NCBI GenBank assembly: GCA_030591585.1
Contig: JAUVAS010000011.1
Span: 1-48,147, forward strand
Direction: 5' to 3'
DNA length: 48,147 bases
DNA from: Flavobacterium sp.
Lineage (GTDB): Bacteria > Bacteroidota > Bacteroidia > Flavobacteriales > Flavobacteriaceae
The notes under the pieces were generated by a model that did no database searches, was not told where the DNA came from, and worked only from the letters and a program-made list of their open reading frames with translations. Every line of letters begins with the position of its first letter. The first letter of the stretch is position 1. This document shows, one piece after another, positions 42,977 through 48,147 of this stretch. Both the position numbers and the translations under genes were made by a program.

Positions 42977-44203
42977 ATGAAACTTAAGTACTTACTAATT
43001 ACAATCATAATTTTATCTTCTTTTACTATGTTCTCTCAAGAAGAAGAAAAAAAAGAAAATCCTTTTTCATTTAAATGGGACAATGGCTTTAAATTAGAAA
43101 GTCTAGATAAACAATTTAGAATGAAATTTGGAGGCCGTATCATGGTAGATCATGCTTACTTTTTTCAAAATAGTGATTTAGATGAAAATTTTGGAGAACT
43201 AGAAACTAAAAGTGGAACAGAAATTAGACGTGCCCGTTTTTTTATGAGCGGTACTGTTTACAGTAATGTTGAGTTTAAATTACAAGTAGATTTTGCTGGT
43301 GGAGTAGCAATTTTAAAAGATGCTTACATAGGCTTTAAAAAAGTGCCTGTAGTAGGGACTATACGTATTGGTAATGTTAAAGAACCTTTCCGTTTTGACC
43401 CTTTAACAAGTAGTAAATACATTACATTTATGGAGCGAGTTTTAGCAACCGACTTTGCTCACGAACGGAACTCAGGGATTATCATTTTTAACGATTTTTT
43501 TAATAAACGTTTTTCTGCGCAAGCGGGTGCTTTCAGGAATTCATCTTTTGGAAATGCTATTGCCGCTAATGATGGTTATATAGTTACAGGAAGAGCTACA
43601 GGATTATTAATCAACAAACCAGATGAACATAAAATTCTACATCTTGGTGTTGGTTTTTCACATAGAGTTTCTGATAACCATGAATTTAAAATTTCTTCAA
43701 GACCTGAAGCACATTTAGGTCCTAAATACATTAACACTGGAACAATAGAAAACATTAAACATGCCAACCTTACCAATTTTGAAGCTGTTTTTATTTACAA
43801 ATCATTTTCATTTCAAGGAGAATATATAATTGGCGTGTATGATACAATGGATTTTGAGCCAATCGATAAATATACCTTTGATAGTTATTACGGTCAAGTA
43901 AGTTATTTTATCACAGGCGAAAGTAAAAATTATAAAGGTTCTTATTCAGGATTAGGAAGAGTAAAGCCTACTAAAAATTTTGGGAGCTCTGGAGGAGCAG
44001 GTGCTTGGGAAGTTGCAGTAAGGTTATCTAACTCAAACCTAAATAGTAAAGATGTTTTTGGTGGTGAGCAAAGAGATATTACCTTAGGTGTAAATTGGTA
44101 CGTTAACCCTATTACTAGATTAATGGTTAATTACGATTTAGTGAAAGTTGTAGACACAGGAAATGCAGCGGTTATTCAAGCAAGAATGCAAATAGATTTT
44201 TAA
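42977..44203 (+). CDS. Second OprO/P-like porin
   Basis: 408 residues with a signal peptide (about 1-20, TMFSQ). The mature start has EEEKKENP and KLESLDKQFRMKFGGRI, and the barrel has the paired-Arg segment TEIRRARFFMSGTVYSNVEF, followed by FKLQVDFAGG, and ends VIQARMQIDF. The tandem with porin 1 looks like diverged duplication: the shared frame is clear but most residues differ. Both have the same upstream Pho-like architecture. It stands 68 nt before the PiT permease gene, fitting a phosphate-uptake cluster. Confidence 0.88.
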   Translation: MKLKYLLITIIILSSFTMFSQEEEKKENPFSFKWDNGFKLESLDKQFRMKFGGRIMVDHAYFFQNSDLDENFGELETKSGTEIRRARFFMSGTVYSNVEFKLQVDFAGGVAILKDAYIGFKKVPVVGTIRIGNVKEPFRFDPLTSSKYITFMERVLATDFAHERNSGIIIFNDFFNKRFSAQAGAFRNSSFGNAIAANDGYIVTGRATGLLINKPDEHKILHLGVGFSHRVSDNHEFKISSRPEAHLGPKYINTGTIENIKHANLTNFEAVFIYKSFSFQGEYIIGVYDTMDFEPIDKYTFDSYYGQVSYFITGESKNYKGSYSGLGRVKPTKNFGSSGGAGAWEVAVRLSNSNLNSKDVFGGEQRDITLGVNWYVNPITRLMVNYDLVKVVDTGNAAVIQARMQIDF

Positions 44204-44206
44204 GAT

Positions 44207-44251
44207 TTAACTATTTGGTAACAAACAAACCTTATAAAAACAAGATATTTA
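44207..44251 (+). promoter_or_regulatory. Candidate Pho box and promoter, PiT gene
   Basis: TTAAC (44207) and GTAAC (44218) are 11 bp apart, and GATATTTA at 44244-44251 starts 26 nt after the second unit, exactly as in both porin regions (26 nt each). A third unit is not visible here. It lies immediately after the porin 2 stop and could give PiT its own promoter. Confidence 0.55.
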
Positions 44252-44271
44252 CATCAACTTATTTTATATAA

Positions 44272-46524
44272 ATGGATAATATTTACTTATTAATGATTGT
44301 TGCACTAGCTGTTTTGGCTATTGCAGATTTGGTAGTTGGAGTTAGCAACGATGCTGTTAACTTTTTAAACTCAGCCATTGGCTCTAAAGCCGTTTCCTTT
44401 AAAACCATTATGATAGTTGCCAGTTTAGGTATTGCTTTTGGAGCACTATCTTCTAGTGGTATGATGGAGGTTGCTCGTAAAGGTATTTTTATGCCGAGTG
44501 AATTCTATTTTAATGAAATCATGATTATTTTTATGGCAGTGATGATTACAGACATCCTCTTACTAGATTTCTTTAATACACTAGGAATGCCTACGTCTAC
44601 AACAGTTTCCATCGTTTTTGAATTATTAGGAGCTGCTGTTGTAATGTCTTTAATAAAAATTAGTATTTCAGACACTCAAACAATTTCAGACTTAGGACAA
44701 TATATTAATACGGCAAAAGCTACCGAAATCATTCTAGGAATCCTCCTTTCAGTCGTCGTCGCATTCTCGGTGGGAGCATTTGTTCAATATGCTTCTCGAT
44801 TGTTATTAACTTTTCGATTTGAAGAGAAAGCAAAATGGGTTGCTGCTTTATTTGGTGGAATTGCAGCAACTGCCATCACCTACTTTATCTTAATAAAAGG
44901 GCTAAAAGGAGCAAGTTTTGTGTCGGGTGATTTTAAGTTATTTGTTTCTGAAAACACGGTGATGATTGTTGCTATAAGTTTTGCTTTATGGGTAGGTTTA
45001 TCTGCTTTAATTACTGGAGTGTTTAAAATGAGTGTTTACAAGTTCATTATTATTATTGGAACTTTTGCAATTGCAATGGCATTTGCAGGTAACGATTTGG
45101 TAAATTTTATTGGTGTGCCTATTGCAGCTTGGCAATCTTATGAAGCTTGGGTAACATCTGGTGTTCCAGCAACCGAGTTTAGTATGGAGGTAATGTCTAA
45201 AAAAGTACCAACTCCAACATTGCTTTTATTTGCCGCTGGAATTATAATGGTATTAACATTATGGTTTTCTAAAAAGGCAAAAGCTGTATTAAAAACATCC
45301 ATAGACTTATCAAGTCAAGACTCTGTAAAAGAACGTTTTGAACCTAATTTTGTTTCAAGAGGATTGGTTCGTTTTACAACATTGGCATCAAAATATCAAG
45401 CGACATTATTACCAGAATCATGGAATAAAAAAATAGATGAGCGGTTTAAAAAGCCGAAATTTATTAAAGCAATAGACAAAGAAGAGGGATTACCTGCTTT
45501 TGATATGGTTCGTGCTGCCGTAAATCTTATGGTTGCAAGTATCCTAATATCAATCGCAACATCTATGAAGCTTCCTTTATCAACTACTTATGTAACTTTT
45601 ATGGTAGCGATGGGTACGTCTCTTGCCGATAGAGCCTGGGGAAGAGAAAGTGCTGTGTATAGAGTAGCAGGAGTTTTAAATGTTATTGGAGGTTGGTTCT
45701 TTACTGCATTTAGTGCCTTTATCGCAGCAGGAGTTATGGCTTACCTTATCTATATTGGAGAAGCTCCTATGATAGCAGTATTATTATTAATAACTATCTT
45801 AATTTTAGTTAGAAATTATATTAGTCATAAGAAAAAAAGTAATGGGTCAAATACTAATTCAGGATTAAAGAAAACTGAAAGTAAAACCGTACAAGGGATT
45901 ATACAAGAAAGTGCAGATCATATTTCTAATGTGGTTTCTAGAACAAATAAGATTTATTCTAATATGTTAGCAGGTCTAGCAAAAGAAGATTTATCAAAAC
46001 TTAAAAAGAGTAGGAAGGGTGTTGAGAAATTAAATGCTGAGGTAGACGAACTTAGGGATGATATTTTCTACTTTATTAAAAACCTAGATGAAACCAGTGT
46101 TCGCGGCTCTAATTTCTATATTATCATATTAGGTTATTTACAAGATGTAGCACAATCCTTAGACTTTTTAGCCAAAGCCAGTTACAAGCACATTAACAAT
46201 AATCATAAGGCGCTTCGCTTTAATCAAATTAAAGATTTACAAGACATCGACAATTCATTTGGAAGTTTATTAAATGAAATCGAAACAATTTTTAATAACC
46301 GGGAGTTTGAAAAATTAGGTGATATTATTAACAGAAAACAGAAAGCTCAAAATGACCTTGCTGTTAAAATAGCAAGTCAAATTACTAGAACTCGTACCGA
46401 AGAATATGACAGTCCTAAAAACACAGCCTTACATTTTAGCTTATTATTAGAGACTAAAGATTTGGTAGCTGCTATTATGAATTTAATAGAAGAATATTAC
46501 AATAGCTATAATAAAGAATTGTAA
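44272..46524 (+). CDS. PiT-family inorganic phosphate transporter with PhoU-like C-terminus
   Basis: 750 residues, far longer than a plain PiT (about 500). Two PiT repeats are visible: GVSNDAVNFLNSAIGS (about 23-38) and FAGNDLVNFIGVPIA (near 264). A second helical bundle with GTSLADRAWGRES follows. The C-terminal 210 residues, after a Lys/Ser linker, form a coiled PhoU-like domain (SADHISNVVSRTNKIYSNML, then LNAEVDELRDDIFYFIKNL). It takes up phosphate with H+ or Na+ across the inner membrane; the tail may tie uptake to PhoU-type control. It is the third gene of the plus-strand phosphate set. Confidence 0.92.
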   Translation: MDNIYLLMIVALAVLAIADLVVGVSNDAVNFLNSAIGSKAVSFKTIMIVASLGIAFGALSSSGMMEVARKGIFMPSEFYFNEIMIIFMAVMITDILLLDFFNTLGMPTSTTVSIVFELLGAAVVMSLIKISISDTQTISDLGQYINTAKATEIILGILLSVVVAFSVGAFVQYASRLLLTFRFEEKAKWVAALFGGIAATAITYFILIKGLKGASFVSGDFKLFVSENTVMIVAISFALWVGLSALITGVFKMSVYKFIIIIGTFAIAMAFAGNDLVNFIGVPIAAWQSYEAWVTSGVPATEFSMEVMSKKVPTPTLLLFAAGIIMVLTLWFSKKAKAVLKTSIDLSSQDSVKERFEPNFVSRGLVRFTTLASKYQATLLPESWNKKIDERFKKPKFIKAIDKEEGLPAFDMVRAAVNLMVASILISIATSMKLPLSTTYVTFMVAMGTSLADRAWGRESAVYRVAGVLNVIGGWFFTAFSAFIAAGVMAYLIYIGEAPMIAVLLLITILILVRNYISHKKKSNGSNTNSGLKKTESKTVQGIIQESADHISNVVSRTNKIYSNMLAGLAKEDLSKLKKSRKGVEKLNAEVDELRDDIFYFIKNLDETSVRGSNFYIIILGYLQDVAQSLDFLAKASYKHINNNHKALRFNQIKDLQDIDNSFGSLLNEIETIFNNREFEKLGDIINRKQKAQNDLAVKIASQITRTRTEEYDSPKNTALHFSLLLETKDLVAAIMNLIEEYYNSYNKEL

Positions 46525-46544
46525 TCTCCAAAATCAAATTAAAC

Positions 46545-46579
46545 AAAGCCTCACAGTTTCAAAATTGTGAGGCTTTTTT
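46545..46579 (+). terminator. Rho-independent terminator of the PiT gene
   Basis: 11-bp stem AAAGCCTCACA (46545-46555) with TGTGAGGCTTT (46566-46576), a 10-nt loop and a T-run to 46579. Confidence 0.93.
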
Positions 46580-46622
46580 ATTTATCATCATTTTTATACC
46601 TTCGGAAACTAAACAATCACTA

Positions 46623-47327
46623 ATGAAACAATTACTGCTCTATTTTAGCATCTTCTTATTAAGTTTAACTTCCTATAGTCAAGATATAACCGGAAGTGAA
46701 TTATTGGATAAAGCAATAAATTATCACGACCCTGCCGGGAACTGGAATACTTTCAATGGCACATTTAATGTTACTATGGAAACCCCTAACAAACCTAATA
46801 GAGTAACCGAATTAAAAATAAATCTTCCTGAAGAGTATTTCTATTCAAAAGCAACTAGAGATACCTCTACTACAGAATTCATTTTAGAAAAGGACAACTG
46901 CAAAATATTATATAATGGAACTTCCGGCTTTTCTGAAGAAATCGCCAAAGAAAAACGGCTTAGCTGTGATAGAGCAACGATGTATAAAAACTATTACACT
47001 TATTTATATGGCCTACCTATGAAACTTAAAGACCCAGGAACCATCATTGATAAAAAAGTAGCGCTTAAAAAATTTAAAGGAAAAGAATATCTGGTATTAA
47101 AAGCTACCTACGAAAAAGGCATTGGAAAAGACATTTGGTACTTTTATTTTGACCCAAATACGTATGCAATGGAAATCTATCAATTCTTCCATGAGGAAGC
47201 TAAAAATGATGGAGAATATATTTTATTAACTGAAGAAGTAACTATTAATGATATAAAAATGCCTAAAAACCGTGCTTGGTATACCAATAAAGAAGATAAA
47301 TTATTAGGGACAGATATTTTGAATTAA
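46623..47327 (+). CDS. Periplasmic LolA-like/DUF6503-type protein
   Basis: 234 residues. Signal peptide ends near SYSQD (about 20). The mature part has antiparallel beta patterning (NGTFNVTMETPNKPN, VTELKINLP, YLVLKATYEKGI, WYFYFDPNTYAMEIYQFF) resembling the LolA/LolB half-barrel. It is like a Flavobacteriia family, which I recall as DUF6503. Function unknown, perhaps lipid or lipoprotein binding. A TACCTTCG box upstream (46597-46604) could be its own promoter. Its stop overlaps the stop of the convergent gene in TTAA. Confidence 0.75.
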   Translation: MKQLLLYFSIFLLSLTSYSQDITGSELLDKAINYHDPAGNWNTFNGTFNVTMETPNKPNRVTELKINLPEEYFYSKATRDTSTTEFILEKDNCKILYNGTSGFSEEIAKEKRLSCDRATMYKNYYTYLYGLPMKLKDPGTIIDKKVALKKFKGKEYLVLKATYEKGIGKDIWYFYFDPNTYAMEIYQFFHEEAKNDGEYILLTEEVTINDIKMPKNRAWYTNKEDKLLGTDILN

Positions 47328-48147
47328 AAATCTATTTGCGAATCTGTTTCATTTTCTAATAATAAATCTTTTTCACCATATAAAAGTTCGGCAACCTGTA
47401 TCAGTTTTTTAATCATATCATTCACATTAGAGTTATCATTAAATAATGAGGAGGCCATCTCGGGGGTAATTAAATTTTTTCTGATTAATTCATCAAAAGA
47501 TTTATTGCTTTTTCTAATATTCCCTTTTGCTTCTTTTTTTAATAACGTTAATTTCTTACTATACTTTTCGGTGTTTTCTGTTTTCCTAAATAAATAAACA
47601 GCTCTCAATACTTTAGTCACTTTTCTTCTAAACTCATCATACTCCTTTTGCAAATATTCGTTTTCTAAATCTAAAGAAAGTGTCAGGTTTTTATTTAGTT
47701 CTCTAACATCTTTAATAATTTCGACCATTTTCCTATTTGCAATTTTTAATTCTGTAATAGTCTTGTTTTGATTTTCAGTTAAATTAAATTCATTTTGAGT
47801 TGTCGTAGCATATTTTATTATCTCCCCATAAATAGATTTCACTTTTATATAATATAAATTTTCAACATCTATTTGCATGTCTTCTTTAGACGCTTTAATT
47901 ATCTTTTTAATTTTTTGATCAGACTTAACATCTTCTCTATGAATATTTAATGCGTGAGTAACTATTTCAAATATGGCGTTTTTATAAAGATATTTTGATT
48001 CATTTATTAAAGCTGTAATAGATGAATCTGGAAATTCTAATACATGCTCATTAAGATATTTGGGTTCATCAATATCTTTATCTGTTTTCTCTTTGAATAC
48101 TCGCAATAATATTCTTTCTAATATTTTCACAAAAGGAATCATTATAA
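47324..48147 (-). CDS. Na/Pi cotransporter family protein, 3' part (runs off the window)
   Basis: Open frame to the right edge; the first visible Met at 48142 is not the true start, since the frame stays open upstream of it. The visible 272 residues begin with the end of a probable membrane helix (MIPFVKILERILLRVF), then PKYLNEHVLEFPDSSITALI, followed by a helical coiled-coil region of the PhoU-like type (LYKNAIFEIVTHALNIHRED, LNKNLTLSLDLENEYLQKEYDEFRR). This matches my memory of the C-terminal PhoU-like domain of NptA-type Na/Pi cotransporters. A separate PhoU-like protein is the alternative. The neighbouring phosphate genes support the first reading. Confidence 0.7.
   Translation of the reverse strand, partial: IMIPFVKILERILLRVFKEKTDKDIDEPKYLNEHVLEFPDSSITALINESKYLYKNAIFEIVTHALNIHREDVKSDQKIKKIIKASKEDMQIDVENLYYIKVKSIYGEIIKYATTTQNEFNLTENQNKTITELKIANRKMVEIIKDVRELNKNLTLSLDLENEYLQKEYDEFRRKVTKVLRAVYLFRKTENTEKYSKKLTLLKKEAKGNIRKSNKSFDELIRKNLITPEMASSLFNDNSNVNDMIKKLIQVAELLYGEKDLLLENETDSQIDF

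Overview
The window looks like chromosomal DNA from a marine-type member of the Flavobacteriaceae (Bacteroidota). The evidence is low GC content, Bacteroidota-style promoter boxes (TAnnTTTG) with almost no Shine-Dalgarno sequences, two gliding/T9SS-type C-terminal sorting domains on leucine-rich-repeat proteins plus one on an M36 peptidase, a TonB-dependent receptor with a CarboxypepD_reg-like N-terminus, and a 2-oxoglutarate dehydrogenase E1/E2 gene pair. No rRNA, transposase, integrase, CRISPR array or prophage is visible. The species cannot be named from the sequence alone.

Layout. 1-2.5 kb: tRNA-Ser(GGA), type I asparaginase, a TatD-family hydrolase and a small retropepsin-like protease. 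2.5-5.5 kb: a TPR/HisKA_3 histidine kinase with its LuxR-type response regulator, then a 45-residue membrane protein. 5.5-10.7 kb: sucA and sucB on the minus strand with an ORF6N-domain gene between them, and a divergent small outer-membrane protein. 10.7-13 kb: a lipoprotein, an unknown 117-residue protein and a polyprenyl synthetase. 13.1-19.6 kb: a TetR-TolC-adaptor-RND efflux operon with a clear candidate operator. 19.6-22.3 kb: a lone TonB-dependent receptor. 22.5-26.7 kb: aspS, a ClC transporter with CBS domains, a small membrane protein and a cold-shock protein. 26.7-31.1 kb is the most accessory-looking stretch: interspersed repeats, two tandem secreted LRR proteins and a compositionally odd orphan protein. 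31.2-37.7 kb: tadA, dxs, a secreted M36 metallopeptidase and a dGTPase.

37.9-48.1 kb is the most coherent block. On the minus strand a TetR regulator overlaps a 111-residue membrane protein gene and is followed by a SulP anion transporter and a beta-carbonic anhydrase, which suggests bicarbonate/CO2 handling. On the plus strand lie two OprO/P-like porins and a PiT-type phosphate permease with a PhoU-like tail. At the right edge is the 3' part of what looks like a Na/Pi cotransporter.

The strongest new observation is that the two porin genes and the PiT gene share one upstream architecture. Each has (T/G)TAA(C/T) elements repeated at exactly 11 bp, followed at a fixed distance by a degenerate -7 element. 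This is the geometry of Pho boxes known from other phyla, so the three genes probably form a phosphate-starvation regulon. Other regulatory structures are TetR-type inverted repeats overlapping the promoters of both tetR genes, and a ten-unit octamer tandem array against the dxs promoter.
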